This document shows, in pieces, positions 11,168 to 22,252 of a DNA stretch of 64,000 bases. Location of the stretch: positions 62,001 through 126,000 of the forward strand of contig CACRSC010000118.1 in NCBI GenBank assembly GCA_902651635.1, given 5' to 3'. Within the stretch, counting starts at the first letter, position 1. The number at the start of each line of letters is the position of its first letter. This stretch comes from Mastigamoeba balamuthi. Taxonomy: Eukaryota; Evosea; Mastigamoebida; Mastigamoebidae. Both the position numbers and the translations under genes were made by a program. The notes under the pieces are model-generated. The model was not told the origin of the DNA and made no database searches. It was given only the letters and a program-made list of their open reading frames with translations.

Positions 11168-13437
11168 TCATTTGCTGCTCTGTGCCAGCGTCTCGAGGTA
11201 GCCAGCGATCACCTTCCTTCGCATCTCGGGCATGCTGTCCATCCGCGCGTACCTCTTGTCCACCTGCAACTGGCAGTCAGGGCGGAGGGAGCGGCGGCGG
11301 GCCATCGATCTGATTGCGGGCTGGCGCACAGAGAGGACTCTGTCGATGATGCGGAAGTCGGGGTCGTCGATGCCGACGCCGCGCGGGATCTTGGTCTCGT
11401 CGAGCAGCGCCACGAGGTCGTGGCGGGCCTGCTCGCGGGCCGCGCCGAGGAACTTGTCGACGATGGCCCGCCGCTCCTCGTCGCTGAGCCGCGCGTACCG
11501 CTCGTGGCCGCGCAGCGCCTCGCAGGCCTCGTCGAGCGACGAGCCCAGCGCGATGGCGCCCGTCGACGCGGCCTCCTCGACCAGCAGCCCGAACTCGCGC
11601 AGGTGCGCCACGGCCAGCGCGGCCACGTGGTCCCTGAACAGCCCCCTGCGGTCCTCGCCCGAGAGCCCCGCGTGCTGCCAGCGCGCGTCGGCCTCGAGGC
11701 GCTCGCGGCACTCGTCGTAGCTCGCCAGGTGGTCCTTGACGCGCTCGGCCAGCACCGTGCGCGCGGCCTCGACGGCCTCGTCCCTGCGCACGCGGCTGCG
11801 CGCCTCCGAGGCCTCGCGCTCCTCGAGCTCGCGGCTGCGCCTCGCGAGCGCCTGCTGCTCGCGCGCGCGCCGCTCCTGCTCTGCGAGCTCGCGCGCGTAC
11901 TCGGAGAACCACGCGCTCATCTCCGACGAGGTCGCGTCGATCGCCGCGAGCCTGCTGCCCAGCAGGACCTCGGCCTTCTGCCAGCGCGTCGAGGCCTCGA
12001 TGTCCCTGCACCCGCGCAGCAGCTCCACAAACTGCTGCCTCTGCGCACGCCTCTCTGCCGTGCGCCCCGCCCTCCCAGCGTCAGCGCCCCCCAGAGCCGT
12101 TGTCTCCCTCCCCGAGGCGTCGCGCACTCTCGTCGAGGGTCTTCTTGAGGGCCTCGATGCGCTCGCGGAAGAGGACGTCGCACTCGCGGATGCTGAGGCC
12201 CTCGACGCGCCTGTCGCCGCGGACCATCGCCCAGAACTGCGCCAGCGTCGTCGACGGCGTCACCCGCGCCCCCAGCTCCTCGAAGATCTGCCGCAGCACC
12301 TCCTGGTACCTCTGCGAGGGGCCCAGCGGAGGCGGCGTGTGTCAGGCAGGGGGTGGGGGGGCCTGCAGAGCGCTGGAGCGCTGCCGCTGCTCGCCTTGAG
12401 CTTGTGCATCTTCTCCTTGCGGTCCTCGGTCACGCGGGCCCGCACGAACGACTCGAACACGGCCCTCCGCTCCGAGGGCGGCAGGACTGCGCAGGGGCCG
12501 CCGTTGAGACACTCGAGTGGGGCGCGGCTGGCACGCGTGCTCGCAGTGGCACGCACCCGAGCACCGCTTGTCGAAGACGAACTTGGGCAGCTCCTTGTCC
12601 CACTGCGAGAACGGCGCCACCCCGACCTCCCTCAGCATCTCCTGCGCTCCCGCCCGCCGCCGTCAGCGCGTCCCCTCGCCCACCGCGCGCCCGGAACCGT
12701 CCCGAGACGCGCGGAAGCGCCGCGAGAAGCGTCGTGGGAGAAGGCACCTTGAAGGTCTCGACGCAGCGCTGGTGCTCCTGCTCGGCCTCCTCGCGCTGCC
12801 TGGCCTCCTCCTCGACCCTCCGCGCCTTGGCCGCCGGCTCCTCCTCGTCGCCCTCTGCGCCCTCCCGGGCCCTCTTCTCGGCCGCGGCGCCTGGGCCGTC
12901 GCTGTCGCCGTCGCCTCGGGCGGGCGTCTGCGCGGGCTGCAGCGGCGTCTCCGCAGCGGCGGCGCCGTAGTCGACGCCCGGGGGCAGCGCCCACGCCACG
13001 CGCCCCGTCTGCGTGTCGTAGAAGTAGCAGTGGCCCGTGTCGCACAGCACCCGCCTCCACGTCGAGCTGCCGACGCTCTCCCTGCGCAAGACCCGAGCGA
13101 GAACCGTCAGAAACCCGTCAGTTCGGGGGCGTCGAGGGGCCGCTGGGGCAGCGCACGTCGACACGGGGACCGGCGCACGCTTCCGCGCCGCTGGGGCTGC
13201 AGCGGGGCCCGGGGCGATGGCGGGGTGTGCGTAGGGGGGCGGCAGGACGCCGGGGGGCAGCGGGGCGAGCGGGACTGGGGCGCAGGCAAAGAAGAGGGGC
13301 TGCGGGGTCGGCAGGACGCCGGGCGGCAGCGCCAGCGCGGGGCAGGCGCGGGCCAGGGGCTGCACGGCGCCCGGGGGAGGCGCCAGGGTCACACCGGGGG
13401 GGCGCAGGACGCCGGGGGGCAGCGCGTTGCGGTCCAT
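11168..13437 (-). CDS. TCERG1: TCERG1 (CA150)-type transcription elongation/splicing regulator with WW and FF domains
   Basis: Start chosen at 13437 (MDRNALPPGV), opening a proline-rich region with repeated PPGVL/LPPGV units. One WW domain follows (WRRVLCDTGHCYFYDTQTG, then WALPPG), then an acidic/charged linker and a row of FF domains. The FF alignment to animal TCERG1 is direct: VAPFSQWDKELPKFVFDKR, TLAQFWAMVRGDRRVEGLS, RQQFVELLRGCRDIEASTRW and the final LQVDKRYARMDSMPEMRRK, which matches the last FF of TCERG1 up to the C-terminus. The family couples RNA polymerase II elongation with splicing: FF domains bind phosphorylated polymerase tails and WW domains bind proline-rich splicing factors. 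The intron after MHKLK (about 12318-12397 on the minus strand) has no usable GT donor and appears to start with GC. A GT donor at about 12125 restores the frame between LDE and RRAQRQQF. Confidence 0.8.
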
Positions 13438-13737
13438 CGCTCGGTGGCTGCGCTGCAGCGATGGGGAGATACAGTAGTGCGAAAAGGAGGCGAGATACTC
13501 GTATCTCTCCCTGGTGAAGATATTTCGGTATCTGGGCATTCTGGGACCTGTGCCCGGGTCCAATCTCTCACTCGTTGAGGGCCATCTTTGACACTGATAA
13601 CCAAGCCATGTAATTTCTAAAGGAAGCAATAGTAGATTACGAGTTCCAAATATCAGACCATGACAGCCTGCCAGGCACTCAGACCGACTGCATTTCACGT
13701 GGAGCTCAATGAACTCGCAGGAAAAAAAACGGGCTGT
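13437..13737. other. Short spacer between two same-strand genes
   Basis: About 300 nt separate the 3' end of the NADAR gene and the start of the TCERG1-type gene, both on the minus strand. The stretch should hold the polyadenylation region of the former and the promoter of the latter. No gene is visible. Confidence 0.4.
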
Positions 13738-15194
13738 CATTGGAGGCACTGCTGCTTCATGAGGGCGTCCCTCAGTCTACAGAGGCAGACGCCAAGCATA
13801 TTCTTCCCGGCTCTGTCCGGCCCGCACCCCCAGAACGACCCCACGGGACCCGACTCCACGAGCTGGTGCGGGTCTGCAGTAGCCGTGCTGAGAAAGGCAC
13901 AGCAGAGCGCAGCAGCGAGGGGTGGAGCTCACGTGTGTACACCAGAAGGCGCGCGAGGGACTCGTGCTGCGAGAACTTGGCGCGGAGGGCAGCCTCCATG
14001 ACCTGCATCTCGACTGCCTCCCAATCGGGCCTCTTCAGCGCGTCCAACTCCCTCGCGAAGCTGCGGTAACAAAACTAAGTGAGCCCAACCATCACAGCGA
14101 ACAGAACAAACCAAAACTCACAAACAAACCCCAAGCCCTGCACTGCTGTCGTGAGCCGTGAGCAGTGAGTGGCAGAAAGAAGTAGCAATCCAGCAGCACA
14201 GAGCCCCCCCCGTGCACTGGCAGCTCGCCGGTGCGAGAACCAGAAAGATGAAGGACAGTCGCGCAAAAGCAAACTCGAACACGGACAGCGGGCGGCGCGC
14301 AAGGCAGACCTGAGAACGCTGAGCGGGGAGGCGATGCCCGTGCGGATGACCTCGGCGACGGTGGGCAGGTGCGGGAACTTCTGCGCCTGGAAGAAGTGCT
14401 CTGCCGACGGCCACTCGACGCCGTTGACGGCCACCGCGAAGCCCTCGGCGACGTTGCTTAGCTCGCGGAACGCCTCTGCCGCGCCCCCGAACACCACCCT
14501 GCCGGCCCCCTCACGCGGCAGCTGCGGGAACGGCACCGCGACGGCCCCCGCGGCCCTCGCAGCGCTCGCGGGCTCCGCGGGCGGCACCCACGACGTCTCC
14601 CAAGTCGCCGCGTTGTACCAGTACGGCATCCCGTCCGGCGCCCGCGCCACGCCCCACCCGGCGACGACCGGCAGCGGCGCCACCGGCGGCGGCGGCGGCG
14701 CTGCTGGCGCGTCCGCCCACGATGGCATCGACGACATCGACGACATCGACGACGACGACGACAAGTCCGAAGACCGCAGTGCGGACCTCGCAGGCCCGCG
14801 GAGGCCCAACGGCAGCACGGGGCAGTCGAGGGCGGCGGGCACCAGCGGGGCCACCGGGGGCACCGCGGGCGCGGCGTCGGCGGGCAGCGCAGCGCCGGCG
14901 CAGAGCTGCCCGAGGGCTCCGGAGCCCGGGACGTACGCGGGGCTGTAAGTGCTCGCCCCGGTCTTTTCTGCGCCGATTTTTCGCTCAGGGGGCGGTGCAG
15001 GCGGGGAGGCCTGGGGGGGCAGCGGGCGCACGGCGGGTGCGGGCGCCCAGGGGCGGGGCGGAGGAGGACGGGGGCGCCTGCGAGTAGAAGAGCGCGTGCT
15101 GCTGCGCGTGCGCGCGGCTGCAGAAGCCGTAGCCCGGGTAGACCTCGGCGGTGCACCCGGGCAGCTTGCAGGTGGCCCTGGCGCCGCCGAACAT
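13737..15194 (-). CDS. Zinc-finger/WW/NADAR-domain protein (putative NAD/ADP-ribose-related N-glycosidase)
   Basis: The start at 15194 (MFGGARATCK) is favoured because a small cysteine cluster follows at once (CKLPGCTAEV then GYGFCSRAH); a start 12 codons earlier is also open. A Pro/Ala and Ser-rich linker leads to one WW domain (GWGVARAPDGMPYWYNAAT, then TSWVPP). The rest is a NADAR domain (YbiA/DUF1768): ELSNVAEGFAVAVNGVEWPS, AEHFFQAQKF, then after a GT-AG intron LDALKRPDWEAVEMQVM and ALRAKFSQHESLARLL. The last exon, read after an intron starting near 13932, gives LVESGPVGSFWGCG, then GKNMLGVCLCRLR, and stops at 13737, so the domain is complete. NADAR proteins act on ADP-ribose-containing or riboflavin-pathway N-glycosides. 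The WW domain suggests docking to a proline-rich partner. It lies directly upstream of the WW/FF gene on the same strand. Confidence 0.75.
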
Positions 15195-15368
15195 CGCGGA
15201 GACGCAGAGACCAGCGCGGGGGAGTTGCAACTACTGTTCGGATTTTCTGCCCGTGCGGGGAGTTGAATCTTCCCAAGGAAGATGCGTAGCATTACTGGTA
15301 TGCTCAATGGTTCAATGCTCAATGTTCCCAGACGACACAATTGGCGACATTTACGCCGACCCTCTAGA

Positions 15369-15529
15369 TGGTCAACAAAATCTAAGGCCTGGGCAGGGAG
15401 GGGATCTCGGAGCTGTTCTTATGCTGCCAGCCGCGTCAGGATGGAACGAACCTCCGCTGACGCGGCTGGCAGCATAAGAACAGCTCCGAGATCCCCTCCC
15501 CGCCCAGGCCTCAGATTTTGTTGACCAAG
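15369..15529. repeat. Long inverted repeat (hairpin) with about 70-bp arms
   Basis: The left arm begins TGGTCAACAAAATCT at 15369 and ends near 15438 with GCCAGCCGCGTCAG. After a loop of about 17 nt its reverse complement starts at 15457 (CTGACGCGGCTGGC) and ends near 15529 with AGATTTTGTTGACCA. Only a few mismatches separate the arms by eye. It could be a foldback MITE or a recent inverted duplication. It lies downstream of no obvious gene and directly upstream of the NADAR gene start. Confidence 0.85.
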
Positions 15530-15576
15530 AAGGGTCTTTGTTCCAATTGTTTGGGGCGAAGAGAGGAAGACGCCCC

Positions 15577-16199
15577 CTACTGGCGAACAGCGACGAGGCG
15601 TGCACTGCGCCTCTCTGCGCTGCTCTTCCAGGGGCGATCGGGACGGTCGGCCTCAGCCTCGAGCTCTGCAGCCTCACGACTCGCCCGCCGCTGCCGTTCT
15701 GCGGCCTGGCGTGCTGCGTCGCCGTCGGCCTGTGGCGGCGCCGCAGCGGCCAGCGCAGGCCCCTGGCGACCGCCACGACCGCCACGACTGCCGGGCCTCC
15801 ACGGTCGCTGCCGCCTGGCACGTGTGCTGGCGTCGCGTCTGCCGCACCCGCTGCACGTGCTGCGGGTGCCTCGTGCGCTGGCGCCCCCTCTGCCGCTGGC
15901 GCCGCAAGCGCGGCAGGCGCCGCGCCTGCTGACGCCCCCCTCGGCCACTGGCGCCACACCCGGCCCGCCCGCTGCAGGTGCCGCCTCTGTCTGCTCGCTG
16001 TCGCTGCTCTCGACTCGCGCCTGCTCGCCGAGGAGTGGGTGCCAGCAATGAAATGGGTACGCACAGGGAGGGAGAACTCGCTCACGGCCCGCTGCAGGTC
16101 GGCAAGGGCTTCGGCCATTCGCTGTTGCTGATCGCACAGTGCCCTGAGCACGCTAACAACCACATCAACAGTGTTTGGTTGTGCCACGGGCAGAAACAC
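15577..16199 (-). CDS. Possible small Ala/Arg-rich gene, unresolved
   Basis: A minus-strand frame starting at 16199 opens with MFLPVAQPNTVDVVV and a helix-like AEALADLQRAVSEF. It then loses protein character, while another minus frame continues with an Ala/Gly/Arg-rich, cysteine-containing segment (RRGACRACGASGRGG). A short intron could join them, but I cannot fix it. No family is recognised. GC-rich sequence alone gives long open frames here, so this could be non-coding. Confidence 0.2.
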
Positions 16200-16599
16200 A
16201 CTGCCTGCCCGTTAAGCCACCAACACGCAGGCACGTTTTAGTCACCCCTAATCTCACTCACAAGAAATCGTCCCTTCCCCAGGTCCCCTTCCCGCTCAGG
16301 GAGACGGGAGGCCCCTGCCAGCCGATCCCCCTCAGCAGCGTCCACCGTGTCTGTGTTACCCTGCCTGCCTTCGCTCCTCTTAACCCTGCTGCTCGCGGCA
16401 CCCCCACTCGTGGTGCCACACGGGGCCGAAGGGTTCTCCGCACTTCCCCAGGAAAAGTTGTTGCCCCGCAGGCCTCAGAAGAAAAGTGAAAAAGCCAATT
16501 GATAAGCGGAAAATGCACTGTAGATAAGGGGATCTCCGCTCTATCTGCCGAGAACGCTTTCTCTTTTCGAAGAAGGCCACCAGACAAACCCGGGCACGT

Positions 16600-17012
16600 C
16601 AAGGGCCTCTGTGCCGACGACGGACGCGTGCGCGGGCAACGCGCTGATCGAGATCTGCTGGGCTGGGTGGACGTGGTCGCCGTGCTGGGGCGGGCCCCGT
16701 TCCTGCTGGGCAACGAGGCGCTGGTCTTCGTGGCGCAGCACGGGCACATGGACGTTGTGTGTGCGCTGCTGGCACCGCCGTTCTCGCTGGGCGCCGAAGG
16801 CACATGCACATGCGACAACAAGGTGCTTGTCGCGGCGTGCGCTGGCGGATACATGGAGGTCGTGCGTGCGCTGGGCGACACAGTGTGCAGGATGGGCAGA
16901 GGACGTGTGAGCAAGGGGCAACGCGCTTAAAGAGGCGTGCTGCAAGGGCAGCATCGAGATCGTGCGCCTGCTGGGCGAGCCGTGGTCGCTGGGGCCCGAG
17001 GACGCCATGGCC
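16600..17012 (+). pseudogene. Relic of an ankyrin-like repeat gene
   Basis: Three or four degenerate ankyrin-like units are readable in changing plus-strand frames: GWVDVVAVLGRAPFLLGNEA, FVAQHGHMDVVCALLAPPFS, VAACAGGYMEVVRALGD and, after a frame change near 16920, NALKEACCKGSIEIVRLLGE with WSLGPEDAMA. The unit, with its x-x-P-P-x-S-L-G spacer, is the same as in the intact gene at 41104-42684 (ACKWGHAGVVRALAQPPYSL), so this is a broken paralogue fragment. There is no start, and at least two frame breaks separate the repeats. Confidence 0.6.
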
Positions 17013-17157
17013 AGTCGACACCGAGGCGCTGTGGGCCAACCCCACGGGGCATCTTAGTGGAACACGGTGCGGGACGGCGCCCGAGACAACTGTCTGACGT
17101 GGCAAGAATCTTGCAACCACCTCTCTCCTCTCTTTGCCTAACCGTGCAAAACCAGAG

Positions 17158-18020
17158 ATGGAGCTGCCAAACGTGGCTGCGATGTCCGTCGAGGAGCTGC
17201 GTGCCACAGTCTTGGCGTACCACCAGATGCTGCTGGCCTACGCCATGCCACCCTGCTGCAAAGACTGGTGAAGAAGACAGTGGAGGAGCTCCCGATGATC
17301 GCTCAGCTGCTCGCTGGCGTCCTTGGTACTCTTCTCCTCCCCCCTCCTTCACATCGCCCCGACCTTTGTGCGTGCTCATGTATGCCCTGCAGTGCCCCCT
17401 GTTAGAGCCCCTTGCCTCCAGCAAGCGAACGTGGTTGCGCACCATTGTTGGCAAGGCCCTCTTTGGGCACAATGCCGTAAACTCTGCCCTCGCCGCATTC
17501 TACGACTTGGACCACCGTTCCTATGACGTCAAGTGCTTCACAACCCCTGTGCACTCTCACCAGTTGCCCAACACAGGTTCTGGGGCCCAGACACTGCAAT
17601 GGCGTTCTTCAAGCACCTGCTCGCACCTGGCACCTGAGAGGTAGAGGTCGTGGCACGTTCTGACCTCTGTACGCCCCTCCTTCCCCCCCCCCCTGCGTAC
17701 CGACTTCTCACTAGAAGCCAGTGTCGATCGTAAACGACACTCTGAGGTTGGTGTGGACACGAATCGCAAGAGGCAAGCCAAGCAGCTAGCTGGGGAGCCA
17801 GTTGACGACGCAGCTCTCCAGGCCCAAGAGGAGGTCGAGTGGGCTCAGCTAGAGCGGTGGGCAGCAGGTCGTCCTTGTGGCCAGCCGCGGACATGGACGT
17901 GGGCATGGGCATGGCCGTAGCGGACGTGGGCATGGGCGTGGCCATAGCCGTGGAGTGCCGCTCGCAGAGGACGCTCCTGCCGTTGAGGAGCCCCCTGCCA
18001 AGTCGCCGCGCGTGCAGTGA
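17158..18020 (+). CDS. Hypothetical multi-exon protein with Gly/His/Arg-rich tail
   Basis: No homologue is recognised. Plausible coding pieces on the plus strand are MELPNVAAMSVEELRATVLA at 17158, RTWLRTIVGKALFGHNAVNS and ALAAFYDLDHRSYDVKCF (17420-17540), and RKRHSEVGVDTNRKRQAKQL with DDAALQAQEEVEWAQLE (17730-17850). The end is GHGRGHGHGRSGRGHGRGHS followed by EDAPAVEEPPAKSPRVQ and a stop at 18020. The pieces lie in different frames separated by short T/C-rich stretches that could be introns. The tail resembles RGG-type RNA-binding low-complexity segments. A polyadenylation signal follows at 18119. Exon borders are not resolved, so the call is tentative. Confidence 0.35.
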
Positions 18021-18118
18021 ACCAACCCTTCTGCCCCGTGACAAATACAACGGCTCTTTGTGGCACGCAAGCGGTGCAAACGAGCAGGCGGGACAGGCGG
18101 GATGGTGCATTTTCGTGA

Positions 18119-18124
18119 AATAAA
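18119..18124 (+). terminator. AATAAA polyadenylation signal
   Basis: A canonical AATAAA lies about 100 nt after the stop of the hypothetical gene and is followed by a T-rich stretch, as expected for a eukaryotic cleavage/polyadenylation site. Confidence 0.5.
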
Positions 18125-18299
18125 AATCTCTTTTTCACTTTTCCATTGGGGTTTGCGGGTCGTCTCCTTTTCCATGTAACCTGCAGTGGAATACCCGAGC
18201 CAGCGCATAAAAAGACGGGCGAAGTTTAGATGCGGTTCTCTGGGGTATCTCCTAGAATTCTTTGCACCCGTGCAACTCGTTTCCTCACACTCTGACTGC

Positions 18300-21063
18300 T
18301 GTACAATGAATTTATAGCCTTCCCTTTCCCCCTCCCAACTCGTTTTTCGCTGCCCTGTGTGTTTTCCTTCCTACTGTCTGTATGCTCTGTGCAGATGCAC
18401 CTCTCTGCCCGAACGTTCCACGGACTTTCCCTCGAACAGGATGAACAAAAAATTGGGATGTTCTATTGACTTTCTGGACACGTGATTGTGCTAAATATAG
18501 ACGAGGATATATGCACACAAAATAAGCTGAGAAATTGTGTTGTTTCTCCTTCTGAATCAGTGTCATCCAGACTCACACAGTCTCATTGCATGATGGTCTC
18601 TTCAATCCGCGAAGAAGACAGAGAATTGGAAAAAGATAGAACAAGTTAAAATGTTGCGTGGCAACAATGCAGTTGATTATTAATTATTTCACAAAGCCAC
18701 ACAATTCTGTGATGAATGATAAGCTACAACCTGTGATTGATTACCTCTGATCACTTATGTAAATAAAATTGTTCTTTAAGGTAGTGCATATGTTAAGTAG
18801 ATTTTTGTAGGAATACTAACAGGAGGCACTTTGAAAAGAATTTTTCGAATTTTTCGTAATAAATGATTAAGTTGAAAAAGCTAAATCAATATTGCTTCGT
18901 TATTCAAAATAGTCTTTATCTTAATTGAGTATTGAAGAAAAGAGAAGGTGATGATCTTTACAGTGAGAGTGAAGTTGAAAAAGTCATCAATAATGTGATT
19001 TATGCATCATAATCAGATGATGCAACTTTCAGCAATAAAATTACGAATAGTAATGCATGCATTTCAATCTCTTCTAGAATGGGAAAAGATGTAGATGTAT
19101 GCTATTAATCAAACTGTTATTCGGAATCTGAATTAGAAATGATCAGAGACTCATTTCTTACAGCAGGTTGTTCTCTTCTGGTTGTTGATCCTTGTCTTTG
19201 TCTTTTTTCCCTCAGATACTATCTCCCCCCCCCCTACCATAACGCCCCTGGCCCGCAAGGGCTTATCCCTCACTGGCAGCGGAAAGGGAAACGACGATTT
19301 TCGATTTTCGATTTTTTCCTAAGATACTATCTGAGATTGAAATCTGTGATTTCGGATCTGGATCTGGAATTCCATGCGTTTTTGGTTTTCATGCCTTTAA
19401 TATATTTGACTGTCAGCTCTACTTTGCCTGTAGAATACTGTCATCATAGTATTTCAGAATTATTTCTGCACAGAGCCAACGCCATCTTACCCAATCCGAT
19501 TCCCAATTTTGAGCAACAAGTGACAAAATATAGGCATTGTGAGTTGAAGAAAAAAGAGAATAAATATGGTCTTGTATGCCATGAGCGAATATGAAGCCCA
19601 GGATCAACTGAGTAGTATTTTCAATCAATCAGATCAATTAGATTAAGAAAAGTGTAATTTATATTCTCTTTTGCTCTGGAACCTGATCAAATGATTCATT
19701 TATATGTAGGTGAGTCAACATATCTGCTTCTCTTGAAGACTAAGTATTAAGAATTCTAATTCCATTATTTCAGGCCTTAACAATATCTTCTTTTTGGACT
19801 TTTGATGGTAATATCAGATCAAAAGGCTTAATTACCTCACTTATCAGATGAGATAAAGTCATTAATTTGATTTTTCTGGTCAGAGAGGAAACAGGATGTT
19901 TTTGTTACTGAGAGGAAGAACTCTTTTCTTTCTCTGTTGATGAATGTGCATGAGCAGAATCACACTGAGTGTCTTTATACAATCATGAATAGGCATTACT
20001 AAGACAGACACAATATATATGTACAATGTTCCCTGAGCTGTTCAACCCAGTAATATGTAAGCCAGACACAAACCAGCCTTCTCTGAGAGAACCAACCATT
20101 CTTTATTTGTTAACTGCCAAATTATGACATACTGCATCATATATTATTCGAATGAGAAGCAGTAATGTTATCCAATGACCATTGTAGCATAACTTCCAGC
20201 AGAATCAATGTGTGATAGCACAGCAAGGCATTCTAATGCAGTATCTGCAATTCATTGAATTCTAGTAAATTACACTGAAATTTGATTTATTGCTTTGAAA
20301 TTGATTTGCAAAACCTCCTGTTCTGCTGCAAGTTCCTACACACTCTTCTGTGAGTTTTTTTTGAGTTATGTTCTGGTAAAATTAATAGGCCAACCATCTG
20401 GTCTATTATTCCAAGTGAAGTCAGTAACTGCTGACTGGTAAGCACTATAAAGATCATAAGTGAGGAGCTGATTTGTGACTGCTCTGCAGCGAATACTATC
20501 TAAAAAGCAATAATCAATTGATTAAATCAAAGTAATTGCAAACAGTTGCTGATAAATATCCTGAATGATGTGGCTGTGAGTCTGAGTCCGCAAGAGTTCA
20601 TTTTCTCCAGTGATAAGAGATGTGAGCCAGTGCCTGGCACGGGAAGCTGATCTGCTGTAATTCACATGTCTTGGGAAGAAGCTGATGAGAGGGTTATCAG
20701 GAGCACCTCTGGAGTCATTTGCATGAGTTTCTCTGGGGCCTCACCATTTTCTGGTAGTACATCAGCCATGCAATGCTTCTGGGGAAGAATAAAAGATATA
20801 AGCACATAAATTTCTCTCAGGAAGCAATCCCAGAAGTACCTTGGAGGGCTGCTCAACGAAGTTCATGGCAGTGTTCTCCAATTCTTGGGTGTTGTGCTCT
20901 GCATGTGCTGAATTCCTAGGGTTTTTCCAAGTGGTCAGACAGTAGATAGCCCTGCAGGGTATAGTCCGATGTTAGGGACCTCCTTTCATTTTTAGCAGAT
21001 GGTAGATTCATTTTTCCACAGACTCAAGATGGTATGGACCCACTGAGTGAGTCCCAACATTGT
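18300..21063. other. AT-rich gene-poor region
   Basis: Base composition changes sharply to AT-rich, with no long frame that reads as a conserved protein. A minus-strand stretch at about 20530-20870 has coding-like pieces (MNFVEQPSKVLLGLLPERN, YSRSASRARHWLTSLI) interrupted by stops, so it may be an old mobile-element remnant. I could not assign a family. A C-run lies at 19224-19234 and a short tandem (CGATTTT) at about 19295-19312. Confidence 0.45.
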
Positions 21064-22216
21064 TCATAGGCTCAGACTGATCTCAAAGAGGAGTGTGATG
21101 ACTGATACAGAAACAGTGCTTCCCTTGGACCATGGAGTGAGTCCAACAACCAGAAACATAAGTGGCAGTCCTCTGTCCACATGTGATACCATCCGTTTTC
21201 CAACAAAGAACCTCTGAGTGACTGAATATTGTCCAGCTATTATTTTCGTCTCCTCAACAGTGTTCTTAGAAAAGCTCCTTTCCACTAATTTTTGTGCAAA
21301 TGAAGCATCACCTATCAAATTTTTGGACCGATAATGCTCAGAGACTTCTGATGATAAAATAAGAGATGCAATCTGCTTCTCTGGGATAATCTCAAAAATC
21401 CAGATATTCACATACTGCCAACCTCCAACATCATAAGAATCGGTATACATATGCTCCACCAATACACCAGGTGATATGATAACTCCACGTGCGCCACATG
21501 CCTGAATACTCTGATGAAGAGATCCGTATGACTGGCTGATAGCAAAAGTCTGCTGATAGGGTGAGTGTACCCTGTAGTGCCAGTCCCAGTACAATCTTCC
21601 TGGACTGTTCACTGCAGCAACATACCACGAGCTTCTGAACACGTCATATGTCATTGTGATATTCTGGAGATCCCCCATCACCATGGTGTCGTTCTCAGTG
21701 CTAGTAATATTTCTCCTGCAAAAACGTTGTCAAAACTTTGAACCTTTATGCACAGTCATTTACAACGCACTCGAACAGAGGAGCCCCTGCTGCAGGTGAC
21801 CACCAGATTCTTGGTGGCTCCGTGCAGACGTACACAGTGGAACCGAATCTGTCAGCAGCAACGACAGACCAGCCGGCACGACCCTCTACAGAGATCATTG
21901 CATAGAAGTCCACCCACCGGCCACGCAAGGCAGCACCAGATACGTTGGGGTCATTGGAACAGGCATCGGCTGAGAACGTGGCCACGCGGGCGAGCTCGGA
22001 GGTGAGGTGTTCTGCCTCGCTGATGCACAGTTCGATTGCCAGTGTGATAATGTCGGCAGTGCGGTGGGCCGCACTACTCACTGGCTTGGAGCACATGACC
22101 GGGCCGTCCAGCACGTGCCACGCCACCACCGAGATTACAAGCAACCCCAGGGTGAACCCCACGCACAGGGCGCCCAGCCCCAGCGAGACCAGCTTGCTCT
22201 CAACGCCCTTGTGCAT
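21064..22216 (-). CDS. Sensor-only membrane protein, Cache-like ectodomain (family copy A)
   Basis: Two exons (22216-21771 and 21715-21064; 55-nt GT-AG intron, phase 2) encode 365 residues. The layout is a short basic N-terminus (MHKGVESKL), one strong TM helix at about residues 10-32, then an ectodomain, and a hydrophobic C-terminal end (VSVITLLFEISLSL) that stops where a second TM helix would be. Shared family landmarks are DPNVSGAAL, GRWVDFYAMISVEGR, GWSVVAADRFGSTV, a conserved sequon in NITMTYDVF, and SSWYVAAVNSPGRLYWDW with ACGARGVIISPGVLVEHM. That last part resembles the second half of a dCache ligand-binding domain. No kinase, cyclase or other output domain follows. Paralogues lie at 27797, 33192 and 34875. 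Function is unknown; ligand sensing or decoy/co-receptor action is inference. Confidence 0.7.
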
Positions 22217-22252
22217 TATTTCGGAAATGCGAAGTGAATCGGAAATGGCCCT
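22217..22252 (-). promoter_or_regulatory. Conserved upstream element of the sensor-only family (copy A)
   Basis: Directly before the ATG the minus strand reads GGGCCATTTCCGATTCA, then TTCGCATTTCCGAAATA. The same block, with few changes, precedes the ATG of the other three family members. ATTTCCGA occurs twice within it. Confidence 0.65.

Noticed and set aside
14720-14765. GACATC/GAC tandem repeat as a possible CRISPR or satellite
   Set aside because: It is the antisense of a serine/methionine-rich linker in the NADAR gene; there are no spacers.
18300-21063. Bacterial contamination or organelle DNA in the AT-rich island
   Set aside because: No bacterial or organellar gene is recognisable, and similar AT-rich islands with transposon remains recur elsewhere in the window.
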